The notes: generated by a model from the sequence alone, not told the origin. A stretch of 41,485 nt of DNA from Bacteroidota bacterium (GCA_003175935.1 PSRI01000183.1:1-41485); one strand, 5' to 3'. Positions 8,768 to 17,747 are shown, counted from the stretch's first letter. Made by a program: numbers and translations.

Positions 8768-9793
8768 TCAGTTTCGCTTTACCTGGTTTTTCCCTGACAT
8801 TTTTCTCAAAAGAATTGCCATCAAAATTCCGTTCAGCTGACGACTCATTGGAGTTTCAGGTCTCTCAGCATTAAATCTATGGAGAACCCTGTTTTGCAAT
8901 TCGCATTTCTGGTTTTGTATCCCAAAGATTAGATCAGGTTCAACTGAAAGCTTCAAAATTTCATTAAAGAGATCCTGTGGAAGTCCTTCGTCGGAATGAG
9001 GAAATGAAAAAGTGAGTGTTGTCTCGTTAAAATGATCCTTTACGAATGTAACCGATTTGCTCACCTGCTCCAACTGCTGTGCTTCAGTTATTGATTGAAA
9101 ATAGGGATGGTCCCAACTATGGGCTCCAACTGTAAATCCGTCTTTCTTTAATGCTGCAATTTGACCTGAACTGAGAAATGGTTTGGCCTTTTCAAAATAT
9201 GCCGAATATGAAAAATTCAAAAGTGCTGAAGCTTTCTCAAGGTCGGGTTCATCCTCAGTCTTAAATTTTTTCAGGGACGCTTCAATTTCAGGCATCGTCG
9301 TAAAATTCCAATTCATTCCTGTGCTGAACTTTCTCAATTCATCTTTATCATTTTCAATCCTTTTTAACTCCTCAAGTAGTAAGCTGATCTTACATCTGTA
9401 AAAAAATTTCTTATTATCTACAAAAGCAGGATTGATAAAAAATATAGCGGGCAATCCCTTAGCCTTTAAAATAGGCGCAACTATTTCATGAATTTCTTTA
9501 AAGCCATCGTCAAACGTGAGCAGGAAACTATTTGCAGGTAACTCACGGCCATGTTTAACTGCTTCCGCAATATCTTCCACGCTAATCGGCCTTAAATACT
9601 TTAATAGTTCATCGAGATCCTCATTAAATTCTTTTCTATTCTTATAGCTATATAAATTTGAAATATGTGGAATCCATTCGTCTGAAACCACATGGTGATA
9701 TGGGAAGAGCGTTCCGGATTTGTTTAATTTAAGCAATGCCCTGGTGGGTAGAGCAGAACAGATATGGTAGTATAAACTTTTAAGCCGACTCAT
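8768..9793 (-). CDS. Polysaccharide deacetylase (NodB homology) family protein
   Basis: A 341-residue protein if it starts at the ATG at 9793; a TTG at 9811 is in frame but would deepen the overlap with the upstream gene from 14 to 32 bases. The NodB metal and catalytic motifs are present: TFDDG with D95 and D96, HSWDH with H225 and H229, and a FSFPHSDEG segment in the place of the third motif. About 120 residues lie between the first two motifs, more than in simple chitin deacetylases. I see no signal peptide, only a short hydrophobic stretch near the N terminus, so a cytoplasmic or membrane-face action on a lipid-linked intermediate is possible. It is the last gene of the leftward run and overlaps the glycosyltransferase before it. 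The likely role is N- or O-deacetylation of the exopolysaccharide unit. Confidence 0.87.
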   Translation of the reverse strand: MSRLKSLYYHICSALPTRALLKLNKSGTLFPYHHVVSDEWIPHISNLYSYKNRKEFNEDLDELLKYLRPISVEDIAEAVKHGRELPANSFLLTFDDGFKEIHEIVAPILKAKGLPAIFFINPAFVDNKKFFYRCKISLLLEELKRIENDKDELRKFSTGMNWNFTTMPEIEASLKKFKTEDEPDLEKASALLNFSYSAYFEKAKPFLSSGQIAALKKDGFTVGAHSWDHPYFQSITEAQQLEQVSKSVTFVKDHFNETTLTFSFPHSDEGLPQDLFNEILKLSVEPDLIFGIQNQKCELQNRVLHRFNAERPETPMSRQLNGILMAILLRKMSGKNQVKRN

Positions 9794-10997
9794 TAGCCAA
9801 AAGTTCGTCAATATAAATGACTCTGTTATGCTCAGTTTTGAGAAAGGATTTAGAAGCAGCTTTTATTTTCAACAGCGCTCTCATTTGCCTGAGAATAAAA
9901 ACGGGCATATATACAAAAGCCTGAAGCATTCCCTTTTGTCTTGCCTGAGTGACTACTATCAAAACAAATGAAAGAGCAAATGAAACCAGTATCGCCAAAG
10001 CCGTCCAACTGAGGGTCATATTGATGAAGAAATCAATTATTACGCAAACCATCCCCACGAAGGTGAGAATAAAAAGCGGCGGCCTCAAAGCATTGAAGCC
10101 AAAAAATATCAAATTGAAATTAAACTTTCTTAATCCGAGAGTAAATAAATTCCAATGTTCAGAAAAATACCTGAAGTATGCAAAGAGCCACCTGGTTCTC
10201 TGCTTTTCCAGTGTACCTGCATCATCAACTTTTTCGTCGTATACAATTGCGTTCTCGGCGAAAGCAACCTGGTGTGTAGCTCTTACGAGATCGGCCTGTA
10301 ATTTTTTATCAAAACCACCCAGACCATCCCTGTACACAATTTGTTTGTAGAGGTCCATATCAATGGCAATACCAAGACCCAGTGTACAGGCAGAAAGGCC
10401 CATGTCCATTCGAATCTGCCTTTCTGTGAAATTGTGGTAAATAAATCCAACTGAGTCCAACTTTGCAAATACAGTTTCAGTATTCTTCGAGAGCATATGC
10501 GTTTGAATTACCCTAAAGCCTTTTCTAAAATGCTCATTGAGCTCATTGAAATAGTTAGGATGCGCAAGATTATCAGTGTCAAAAATCACCAGGGCATCAT
10601 GCTTTCTTTTGAAATTATCAATAGCGTATTTGATTGATTTGATCTTGGCATGGAATGCCGGCTCAGGTCGCAGGACTACCACCCTGTCATCGTTAAAATG
10701 CAGCGTGGTGATATCACAATCATCAGCAACAACATAAACAACCAGGTTACCATAAGATTGCTTAAGAAGGGAATCGACTAATGGTGGAATAAATCTTATA
10801 TCCTGATGAGCCGTGACGATCGCTGCAAAATCGTAATTCTTGGCGTCGAGTGTTTTGTATTTTTTTTTAAAGAAATTTCCACTCAGTGAAATGATCCATT
10901 TTGAAACCAATAGGAAGCTGGGCATCAGGAAATAAATGGCCAGAATGATTTGGAAAATCATAAACAGCCAATAAATAATATCCAGGATCATTTTCAT
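9780..10997 (-). CDS. Membrane glycosyltransferase family 2 (cellulose-synthase-like fold)
   Basis: About 405 residues from the ATG at 10997; a GTG six bases upstream is an alternative. One long hydrophobic stretch spans residues 5-38, the GT-A domain follows (VTAHQD, VADDCD, DxD-type FDTDN with D140 and D142), then a GGFDKKLQADLV acceptor-site segment and QRTRW at 266-270, the QxxRW motif of processive GT2 enzymes. Two or more membrane spans follow at about 290-355. The substitution of the common ED by AD in the acceptor segment is notable, since the acidic D is kept. It should use a nucleotide sugar at the cytoplasmic face to extend a lipid-linked glycan. It overlaps the deacetylase downstream and lies 60 bases after the next glycosyltransferase. 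Confidence 0.88.
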   Translation of the reverse strand: MKMILDIIYWLFMIFQIILAIYFLMPSFLLVSKWIISLSGNFFKKKYKTLDAKNYDFAAIVTAHQDIRFIPPLVDSLLKQSYGNLVVYVVADDCDITTLHFNDDRVVVLRPEPAFHAKIKSIKYAIDNFKRKHDALVIFDTDNLAHPNYFNELNEHFRKGFRVIQTHMLSKNTETVFAKLDSVGFIYHNFTERQIRMDMGLSACTLGLGIAIDMDLYKQIVYRDGLGGFDKKLQADLVRATHQVAFAENAIVYDEKVDDAGTLEKQRTRWLFAYFRYFSEHWNLFTLGLRKFNFNLIFFGFNALRPPLFILTFVGMVCVIIDFFINMTLSWTALAILVSFALSFVLIVVTQARQKGMLQAFVYMPVFILRQMRALLKIKAASKSFLKTEHNRVIYIDELLANESA

Positions 10998-11057
10998 GGT
11001 CACAAAGTTATCAAAACGAGAATTCCGGGAAACAATTGCGGGAAGTTGTTCTCCAAA

Positions 11058-11966
11058 TTATACAGGCGAATATTTTGATGTGGTGAAATTCCAGGCTACA
11101 CCTTTCATAAACGACATAAGGTGTTCATGCTGGCGGCTCACCAAATATTTAAATATCGCTTTGGGCGTAGATACCAGTGTGAAGAATGAAATAAACACAC
11201 TGAACTGAACAAAGTTGGTATTCCTACGCATATAAAGAATCCTGTTCCTTGTTTGGTAGTAAACCTTTATGGGGCTTTGCCTGCCTATAGTTAAAGATTC
11301 CTTGTGGTATATTTTGCCAAGGGGCTGAAAATAAATTTTGAATCCTGCATTGGTAATTCTCCTTGACCAATCCATTTCTTCGTAATAGAGGAAGAATTTT
11401 TCAGGAAACATTCCAACTTTATCAATTACTTTCCTCGAAACCATCATTGCCGCTCCATGCGCGAAGGATGTAAATGCCGGAACATCGTATTGTCCCATGT
11501 CTTCCTGTCCCCAACCGATCGAACGATTACGACCTGTCAATACATTCATCGGCGTAAATCCCGCGTATTGAATCACATTTGGACGGTGGTAATACATAAT
11601 TTTAGGGCAAACCACTCCTATTTCCTCATGTTTTGCGAAAGGTTCGAGTAGTCTGTCTAATAGTTCAGGAGTTACTTCAGTATCGTTATTCACAATGAAA
11701 ACATAATCGCCTTTGGCATGTCTCATACCCCAATTATTACCTCCGGTAAAACCCAGGTTTACTTCGCTGCGAAAAACTGTTGTGTTGGGATAATTGCCTG
11801 AATTGATTTGATTGGTGGGATCAATAGTAGAACCCATATCACAGACCAGGATCTCATAATTCTTATAATTCAGATTTCTGGTGGATTCCAGGAACTGACA
11901 GGTGATATTGGTCTGATTCAAATTCAGCGTAATAATTGATACCAGGGGAGATTTCACTTCTGTCAT
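11058..11966 (-). CDS. Glycosyltransferase family 2, rhamnosyltransferase-like
   Basis: A 302-residue GT-A enzyme. I place the start at the ATG at 11966 (MTEVKSPLVSIITLNLNQ), because the open frame continues upstream into the 3' end of the sugar transferase gene with residues that do not look like a GT2 start. Motifs are VSIITLNLN at the beginning, VCDMGS, the metal site IVNNDTE (D95), GAAMMVSR, and FFLYYEEMDWSRR, a combination typical of the WbbL/RfbF-like group that often transfers rhamnose. A short hydrophobic stretch near the C terminus may attach it to the membrane. It lies 59 bases downstream of the sugar transferase in the same run and probably adds an early sugar to the repeat unit. 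The sugar specificity is not shown. Confidence 0.88.
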   Translation of the reverse strand: MTEVKSPLVSIITLNLNQTNITCQFLESTRNLNYKNYEILVCDMGSTIDPTNQINSGNYPNTTVFRSEVNLGFTGGNNWGMRHAKGDYVFIVNNDTEVTPELLDRLLEPFAKHEEIGVVCPKIMYYHRPNVIQYAGFTPMNVLTGRNRSIGWGQEDMGQYDVPAFTSFAHGAAMMVSRKVIDKVGMFPEKFFLYYEEMDWSRRITNAGFKIYFQPLGKIYHKESLTIGRQSPIKVYYQTRNRILYMRRNTNFVQFSVFISFFTLVSTPKAIFKYLVSRQHEHLMSFMKGVAWNFTTSKYSPV

Positions 11967-12025
11967 AGTTTTCTTTTTGTGTAGTAAGCGGATTAAAGAG
12001 GTAAAATACTTTCCTTTATCAAGGG

Positions 12026-13180
12026 TTACACATTGGATTTCTGCATTAAAGCAGATGGTGTATTTGCAATGATCCAAAGATCATACATGAAACTGTATTG
12101 ATGAGCATAAGCAATATCAAGGTTGATACGCTCAGTTGCAGACATATCTTTTTTTCCTCTTTTCTTAATCTGCCACAGTCCGGTAATACCAGCAGGAGCC
12201 ATAAATCTTTCGGCCCACTGATCAGTAGTAAGTGCAGCGGCTTCATACAAAGGTAATGGCCTGTTACCGACAAGTGACATATCGCCTTTGAGCACGTTAA
12301 TGAATTGAGGCAATTCATCCAGACTTGTATTTCTCAGGAAAGCTCCAACTTTAGTGATCCTGGGATCATTATCGGCTTTGAAAAACACGGGGCCATTTTC
12401 GCCTTTATATTGATTCAATCCACCTAATTCACTTAATTTCTGATCTGCACCAACCTGCATGGTCCTGAACTTAAAGAATTTGAATATTCTATATCCTCTG
12501 CCGGCGCGATAAGCTGTATAAAATATGGGACCACGTGATTCCAGTCTGATTGCAAGTGCAATTAAAAGGAAAAATGGAAGGGCGATCAAAAGAAGTATGG
12601 AAGAAACAACGATGTCGAAAATTCTTTTGAATACGGAGCCGGGTTCCACTACCAGGTCTTCGTTAGATTCAATGGTAACTTTTCTAACCGGGGCTCCGTT
12701 AGTGTTGTACCCTTTGAGGCGATTCAGCATTTGAATTTTATTTACCAGGTATTGTCCGCATTTATCTACATCAAGTATATCATCTACAAGTTTCTGCTTT
12801 CTCAATGCCTGAATATTCGAGGTAGTGAGTGGCACAGTGTTGTAGACAACGGGAATATGTCTAAACTGATAACTGTTTTTGAGGAATTGCAAAAACTGTG
12901 TAGCAGCTTTCTGTTCGTAAGGAAGGTCCATGATAATAAACCCAGGAGTAATAGATTGTATTTCTCTGGATTTTTCTAAAAGGAGCTTTGCGGAATCATA
13001 ATTCTCCGCGCATTGGCCTGCTTCAAATATTGTCAGTAAAGAATGAACTCTCTCAAAATCTCTGCCTATATAAAAAAACTTCAGGGAATTTGATGATTGT
13101 ACGGAGTTCTTTGGATTCGCTTCAATCCTCCTGTAATACTTAAATCGCGGCGTCGTGGATCGTAAAATTTCCAAATTCAT
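12026..13180 (-). CDS. Polyprenyl-phosphate sugar transferase with N-terminal receiver-like domain
   Basis: A 384-residue initiating transferase. Residues about 183-384 form the bacterial sugar transferase domain: KRIFDIVVSSILLLIALP (membrane re-entrant helix), FKFRTM, the catalytic pair in TSLDELPQ (D288, E289), GDMSLVGNRPLP and PAGITGLWQIKKR. This resembles the PglC/WecP-like monotopic class that moves a sugar phosphate from a nucleotide sugar to undecaprenyl phosphate. Residues about 32-156 resemble a response-regulator receiver: FIIMDLP with D85 at the phospho-acceptor place, IPVVYNT and a C-terminal helix, but the acidic pair after strand 1 and the conserved Lys are absent. The gene directly follows a true receiver protein 38 bases upstream. 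It should catalyse the committed step of exopolysaccharide synthesis; the front domain suggests a regulatory input. Confidence 0.9.
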   Translation of the reverse strand: MNLEILRSTTPRFKYYRRIEANPKNSVQSSNSLKFFYIGRDFERVHSLLTIFEAGQCAENYDSAKLLLEKSREIQSITPGFIIMDLPYEQKAATQFLQFLKNSYQFRHIPVVYNTVPLTTSNIQALRKQKLVDDILDVDKCGQYLVNKIQMLNRLKGYNTNGAPVRKVTIESNEDLVVEPGSVFKRIFDIVVSSILLLIALPFFLLIALAIRLESRGPIFYTAYRAGRGYRIFKFFKFRTMQVGADQKLSELGGLNQYKGENGPVFFKADNDPRITKVGAFLRNTSLDELPQFINVLKGDMSLVGNRPLPLYEAAALTTDQWAERFMAPAGITGLWQIKKRGKKDMSATERINLDIAYAHQYSFMYDLWIIANTPSALMQKSNV

Positions 13181-13218
13181 AGTTTGTACGCTTTTTCAGG
13201 GTTGTATAGAAACTTCAG

Positions 13219-13608
13219 TTAGGGTTTTAAAGAAAATATGCGTGTTTGAAGCACTTTGTCTGCGGTTTCAATTAATTGAACCGGGTTAAAAGGTTTTTGA
13301 AAATGTGCCATCACGCCTAATCTCATACAATTCAATTTAGTTTCTTCGTCTCCGAGAGTTGATAAAACGATAATGGGAATGTTACCGTAAAGACTACTCG
13401 AATTCAAATGTTCAATGAATTCCCATTTTTTCATATCGGGCAATTCAGCATCTACAACGATTAGATCAGGGATATTAGAATGTTGAAGGAAATACATTGC
13501 AGAGTACCCGTCAGGCACTGCAGTAACTTTGTAATTTTTTCTAAAAATGGTTTGAAGAAGAAACCTAATGGGTTTACTATCATCAATTGCCAATATGTGC
13601 TTTCTCAT
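13219..13608 (-). CDS. Single-domain response regulator (receiver only)
   Basis: A 129-residue CheY-like receiver with the full active site: D9 and D10 after strand 1, phospho-acceptor D53 in VVDAELPDM, S83 in LST and K105 in QKPF. There is no output domain, so it must act by protein contact. It is the first gene of the leftward run, 38 bases before the sugar transferase whose own N terminus is receiver-like, which hints that phosphorylated regulator and transferase interact. No histidine kinase is encoded in the window. Confidence 0.93.
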   Translation of the reverse strand: MRKHILAIDDSKPIRFLLQTIFRKNYKVTAVPDGYSAMYFLQHSNIPDLIVVDAELPDMKKWEFIEHLNSSSLYGNIPIIVLSTLGDEETKLNCMRLGVMAHFQKPFNPVQLIETADKVLQTRIFSLKP

Positions 13609-14015
13609 CTTCCTAAGGGTTAAAAATTATTCACAATTCCTGGTTTCATGGACGACAAATTTTTCTTTCGGCTTGCGAAGGAATTGGAGGGGGCATCCCA
13701 ATCGTTTTTAGGATTGTTATCAGAGGAATTGGAAAGCACGGTGCCTGGATGGATTTTCCGAGGCGATTTGGATGGATATTGAAGTCAGAAGTGGCGCAAA
13801 AGTGTTGTAAAACCCTTCGGCTTCTCAGAGGAACTTAGTGGACAAAGAGGTTATCTCTTTAATATGATGAGATAAAAATAACAACAATATTTTAAATACC
13901 AAGCAGTAGTTACCCTTTTTTACCAAAATACCCATAAAATGGTAATTTGATCATGATTTATTCATATAGAATTGAGATTTGATATATAATCTAATCTTAT
14001 TTGACCGTAACCAAC
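13609..14015. other. Intergenic region, 407 bp
   Basis: Upstream of the response-regulator-led run and downstream of the SGNH gene. No gene was recognised. An inverted repeat TTATCTC (13851-13857) / GAGATAA (13869-13875) with an 11-base loop lies here; neither strand has a T-run after it, so it is more likely an operator or chance. A second weak pair, TTACCA (13920-13925) and TGGTAA (13940-13945), also lacks a T-run. No exact TAnnTTTG element was found for the minus-strand run. Confidence 0.4.
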
Positions 14016-14987
14016 TTATTTAAAGGATGCAACTGTATCATTTCTCTTCTCAAAAAATTTCTTAATGTCATTTCCGAGGGTTGCTGAAAATTTTTCTGCA
14101 CCATACCTGTTAAGGTGAGTAATATTCAAAAACGCCTTTTTTTCTTCGCAAATTGGATCATGCAGATAATTCCAAAAGGGCACACCGGTCTCCTTACATA
14201 TATTAGTAAAAGAATCCATAACCTGATCACCCCCCGGACAGTGGTAATTTAACTGTTTATATTCGGGAGCATAAGTGACTACAATGGGAATTTTCCTTTC
14301 CTGGCAGGTTCGGATCATCTTATCTAAAAAATACTTCCCTTTTGCTGTCACTTTAACCCAATCGCAATTATTCTTGGTTTCAACTGTATCCTTAATAATA
14401 GCTGTATCGTTTTCTGCATATCCTTTATATACGTTGCCATAAATAATTTCCTGTTCACCTGCAAAACCTTTAAATCCATAAGACCTGTTGAGATCATCGT
14501 ATTGAGTCAGTCGAAGAAAAGGAAGGTATTTCAACATGGTAGTATTCTTCCAGTTTTCATTCAGGTTCTCACGAATTTCTTTGTTATCAAGATGCGTGAA
14601 ATAAAGAGTAGGGTTATTCATCAAACTCTTATCCACATTAAATGAAAGCATCGAAGCTTCGAGCACTACCAGTTTGGGTTGTGTATGTGTTGCCAAATAT
14701 GCATCTAACACCATATTTATTTCAAACATACTGGCGCCCTGCAGACCAGCATTGTATGAGTCCATCCCTGTTATACTATCGATAACACGGGGATCATTGT
14801 GAAGATAAGTTCGTGATGAACCGATCATTAATATATCATGTGAGGGACCTTCATTCAATAAATGATCAAACCTGGGCATCGTAGTATTGAAGAATTTTTT
14901 TCTTCCTTTCTCAATAAAAACATACAGGCTCTGCGACAGAGCTGCACTGATCAAAGCAATAGTTCCTATTTTGGCAAATGCATTCAT
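14016..14987 (-). CDS. SGNH-hydrolase-like partner of the MBOAT acyltransferase
   Basis: A 323-residue protein with an N-terminal hydrophobic anchor (about 5-22), so the body is probably periplasmic. MIGSSRTY (S58) matches the block I Ser of SGNH enzymes, and ITHLNRYGAEKF (H291) matches the C-terminal His block. The Asp normally three residues before that His is Asn (N288). A YNAGLQGAS segment fits the block II Gly region. The gene starts three bases after the MBOAT stop, the arrangement of AlgI with AlgJ/AlgX and DltB with DltD, where the MBOAT passes an acyl group across the membrane and the SGNH partner places it on the glycan. The acyl donor and target are not visible. Whether the Asn still supports catalysis needs testing. 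Confidence 0.8.
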   Translation of the reverse strand: MNAFAKIGTIALISAALSQSLYVFIEKGRKKFFNTTMPRFDHLLNEGPSHDILMIGSSRTYLHNDPRVIDSITGMDSYNAGLQGASMFEINMVLDAYLATHTQPKLVVLEASMLSFNVDKSLMNNPTLYFTHLDNKEIRENLNENWKNTTMLKYLPFLRLTQYDDLNRSYGFKGFAGEQEIIYGNVYKGYAENDTAIIKDTVETKNNCDWVKVTAKGKYFLDKMIRTCQERKIPIVVTYAPEYKQLNYHCPGGDQVMDSFTNICKETGVPFWNYLHDPICEEKKAFLNITHLNRYGAEKFSATLGNDIKKFFEKRNDTVASFK

Positions 14988-14990
14988 GAC

Positions 14991-16415
14991 TTAAAATTGG
15001 AAATAGATGAAACTGTTTCGCTGGAACATTCCAAATGAAATAATACAGGTAAGGATTACACTACAAAATGCAAGATCCCAAACCGTTTTTTTCTTTAGCG
15101 TCATCATATCTGTACTGAAATACCATTCTACCAGGAACATGATTCCTATCAATATGAAAGAAAATATTGTCGAGGATACACTGAACATTTGCGATCCATA
15201 TTCCACAATCAAATAAAATGGCTGGCTGGTATTAAATGTCAGAATGTTTGAAAGAATCAGGAACGCATCATGTACTGTATTCGCTCTAAAGAAAATCCAC
15301 GCGAGATAAACAGCTACAAATGTTATGAGCCAACTTGTGAAAGCGGAAAAATAAGAAGAGATCATCGGTTTATCTCCCACGTAATCTCTTTTAAGCATCG
15401 AGATAATAGTATAAATAGTGTGCAGCGCACCCCAAATTAAAAAGGTCCAGTTGGCTCCATGCCAAAGTCCGCTTATGAGAAAAACAGCAGCGGTATTAAA
15501 ATATACTCTCGATCTTTTGACTCTGTTTCCTCCGAGAGGAATATAGAGATAATCACGGAACCATGTTGATAGGGAAATATGCCATCTCGACCAGAATTCC
15601 CTGATATTTTTTGAAAAATAAGGGCGCTTAAAATTGGTCATTAAATCAAAACCCATGCATCGGGCTGCTCCAATTGCTATGTCGGAATACCCGGAAAAAT
15701 CACAATAAATCTGGATGGTGAAAAAGAATGTGGCGAGCATGCAATTCAGGTAATGACTGTATTGATGCGGATTATTATAAACGGCATCTACGTAAATGGA
15801 TAGACGGTCTGCAATCACAACTTTTTTGAAAAATCCCCACAGCATCAATCTCATTCCATCAAAGAGCCGGTCTGCATTAAAATAATGTTTTGTGTGAAAC
15901 TGATGAAGCAGATTTTGAGGCCTTTCAATGGGACCTGCAACAAGCTGAGGATAAAACATTACATAGAGTGCATAAATACCAAAATGCCTTTCTGCTTTTT
16001 GATGACCCCGGTAAACCTCAATGGTATAACTCATCGCCTGGAAAGTGTGAAAAGAAAGTCCGATTGGCAAAATAATACTCAGATAAGGTATAAGATCCTT
16101 ATTAATAAGCAGGTTCAAATTGGAGGCAAAAAAATTATAGTATTTAAAAAAAGCGAGGACGCCAATATTGGCGGCAAGACTCATAATTAGATATAATTTC
16201 TTTTTGTTTTTTGGTGCCTGTTCCAATAATATCCCCGCGAAATAATCAATGATAATGGTAAAAATGAGAATGAGAATGTATACCGGAATAAAAAACATGT
16301 AAAAAACGCAGCTGGCAACCAGCAGGTGAAACCATCTCAGTTTATGAGGAAGGAGAAAATAGAGAATGGTGACAACGGGAAAAAAAATCAGAAACTCCAG
16401 ACTATTAAACAGCAT
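14991..16415 (-). CDS. MBOAT family O-acyltransferase (AlgI-like)
   Basis: A 474-residue integral membrane protein with about 10-12 hydrophobic segments. Family motifs are SFHTFQAMSY, YPQLVAGPIERP, DFSGYSDIAIG, the RWHIS segment with H279, FRDYLYIPLGGNRV and GLWHGANWTF with the invariant H319. This is the AlgI/PatA-like group that moves acetyl or other acyl groups from a cytoplasmic donor to a periplasmic polysaccharide. The downstream gene three bases away is an SGNH partner. A TATTTTTG promoter-like element and a 17-base palindrome lie about 70-95 bases upstream of the start. Function as a polysaccharide O-acyltransferase is well supported; the acyl group is not known. Confidence 0.93.
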   Translation of the reverse strand: MLFNSLEFLIFFPVVTILYFLLPHKLRWFHLLVASCVFYMFFIPVYILILIFTIIIDYFAGILLEQAPKNKKKLYLIMSLAANIGVLAFFKYYNFFASNLNLLINKDLIPYLSIILPIGLSFHTFQAMSYTIEVYRGHQKAERHFGIYALYVMFYPQLVAGPIERPQNLLHQFHTKHYFNADRLFDGMRLMLWGFFKKVVIADRLSIYVDAVYNNPHQYSHYLNCMLATFFFTIQIYCDFSGYSDIAIGAARCMGFDLMTNFKRPYFSKNIREFWSRWHISLSTWFRDYLYIPLGGNRVKRSRVYFNTAAVFLISGLWHGANWTFLIWGALHTIYTIISMLKRDYVGDKPMISSYFSAFTSWLITFVAVYLAWIFFRANTVHDAFLILSNILTFNTSQPFYLIVEYGSQMFSVSSTIFSFILIGIMFLVEWYFSTDMMTLKKKTVWDLAFCSVILTCIISFGMFQRNSFIYFQF

Positions 16416-16485
16416 ACATTCGGACTATTAGGGTTAAGAGGTAAGTGCAATGTTTGTGCATTTATTCCGATTAAAAAATTTCGTT

Positions 16486-16510
16486 CAAAAATACAATATT
16501 AGGAATATTG
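16486..16510 (-). promoter_or_regulatory. Candidate promoter and palindrome for the MBOAT-SGNH pair
   Basis: Read on the minus strand, TATTTTTG (16493 to 16486) matches the Bacteroidota -7 consensus TAnnTTTG. It directly abuts a perfect palindrome, CAATATT-AGG-AATATTG (16494-16510), and TTG at 16520-16518 lies 24 bases upstream of the -7 element, slightly more than the usual spacing. A repressor bound to the palindrome would block this promoter. The transcript leader would be about 65 bases. Confidence 0.4.
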
Positions 16511-16553
16511 GATTGTACAACTAAAGTGGTAGAGTGCAATGTGAAATTATTTT

Positions 16554-17747
16554 TTAAACAGTGCTTTCCATTTTTTCACGCTGCGCCTTTTCCCAAAGTA
16601 CTGTTTGCCGGCCCCGCATAAATCTTGCAAATCCCTGTATTAATGAGAGGTTCATAAACAGGAAATAATACGGAACATATAACGCTTTAATGTTCATATT
16701 ATTTTTAATTAAGATTGAGTTCCCTACTGCTGCAACATAGAATACCAACTGACAAATAAAGGCCCATTGATAAAAAGTTCCAGCGCCCCGGATTACCAGG
16801 AACAGATTTGCGATCAGTAATAATATTAAGCATAAAGGACAGAGTGACCATCTCAATACCCGGTGTGAAATATATTGGAATGAGAGTTTTGGGTATTTAA
16901 ATACATTGAGCAAATCTCTGAGCATATACATAGCCTGAAAGGCACCGGCGCTTATTCTTATTTTTCTCTTCTGCTCATCTTCAATTGACATGGAAGGTGT
17001 TTCCATAGCGTATGCGCCGGGTTCATATTGAAACCTGTATCCTTTCTGACAAATTTTTAAGGAAATAACAAAATCATCGAGGATTACGTGATCACCGCAA
17101 TTTTCATACAATGCAGTTCTAACAGAAAATAGTTCTCCAGCCGCACCCACTACAGTATAGAATTCTGCATCCAGTTTTTTGAGGAATGATTCATATTTCC
17201 AGTAAAGTCCTTCACCCGCGCCAGCGATATTGGAATCATTGGTTTTGAGAATCTTTTTTTCTCCTGCCACGCCACCAACTGTGGGATCTGCATAGTGCTT
17301 CACGATTTCTTTGATCGAATCGGCATTTAAAAGCGTATTGGCATCACAAAAAATTACTATTGGATGCTCAACATATCCCATGGCCCTGTGCATGGCCGCG
17401 ACCTTACCTCTCCTTTCGTTAAGGTGCAGCAACCGGATCTGGGTATATTTCCTTATAATATCCGGGGTTTGATCAGATGACCCATCCGTTACGAATAAAC
17501 GCTGGATTTTTTCCTGTGGATAGTTAAGATCCAAAGTGTTCTGAATCTTTTTTTCGATAAAATCCTGCTCATTATATGCAGTTACGATGAGTGTCACAAA
17601 GGGTTCAAAGGTATTCACTCCCCCTTTTGAGGTATTGGTGAATATTTTTTTAATATGTAGCATTGCCCACAGAATAAAACCGTAGCCCACGTAACTGTAG
17701 AAAACGATAATCAGTGACGCCCAAAATAGCAGTTTTAAGAGGTACAT
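16554..17747 (-). CDS. Membrane glycosyltransferase family 2
   Basis: A 397-residue enzyme with one N-terminal membrane segment (about 4-30), a GT-A domain and several C-terminal membrane segments (about 300-385). Motifs are VTAYNEQDFI, VTDGSSDQT (D88), FCDANT (D135) for the metal site, LDDFVIS (D224, D225) for the acceptor side and QKRKIR (from 259), a variant of the processive QxxRW. It fits the cellulose-synthase/hyaluronan-synthase-like group acting at the inner membrane. Its stop lies 138 bases before the MBOAT gene, and that gap holds a separate promoter candidate, so the two may be only partly co-transcribed. The sugar is unknown. Confidence 0.88.
   Translation of the reverse strand: MYLLKLLFWASLIIVFYSYVGYGFILWAMLHIKKIFTNTSKGGVNTFEPFVTLIVTAYNEQDFIEKKIQNTLDLNYPQEKIQRLFVTDGSSDQTPDIIRKYTQIRLLHLNERRGKVAAMHRAMGYVEHPIVIFCDANTLLNADSIKEIVKHYADPTVGGVAGEKKILKTNDSNIAGAGEGLYWKYESFLKKLDAEFYTVVGAAGELFSVRTALYENCGDHVILDDFVISLKICQKGYRFQYEPGAYAMETPSMSIEDEQKRKIRISAGAFQAMYMLRDLLNVFKYPKLSFQYISHRVLRWSLCPLCLILLLIANLFLVIRGAGTFYQWAFICQLVFYVAAVGNSILIKNNMNIKALYVPYYFLFMNLSLIQGFARFMRGRQTVLWEKAQREKMESTV

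Noticed and set aside
8768-8790. Possible terminator between asnB and the deacetylase
   Set aside because: Only 5 bases separate the convergent stops, and no stem with a T-run is seen there.
11967-12077. N-terminal extension of the rhamnosyltransferase-like gene by 37 residues
   Set aside because: It would overlap the sugar transferase end by 52 bases, and the added residues do not resemble a GT2 N terminus, whereas ATG at 11966 puts VSIITLN at residue 9.
13920-13945. Inverted repeat TTACCA / TGGTAA after the SGNH gene
   Set aside because: Six-base arms with a long loop and no T-run on either strand; not supportable as a terminator.
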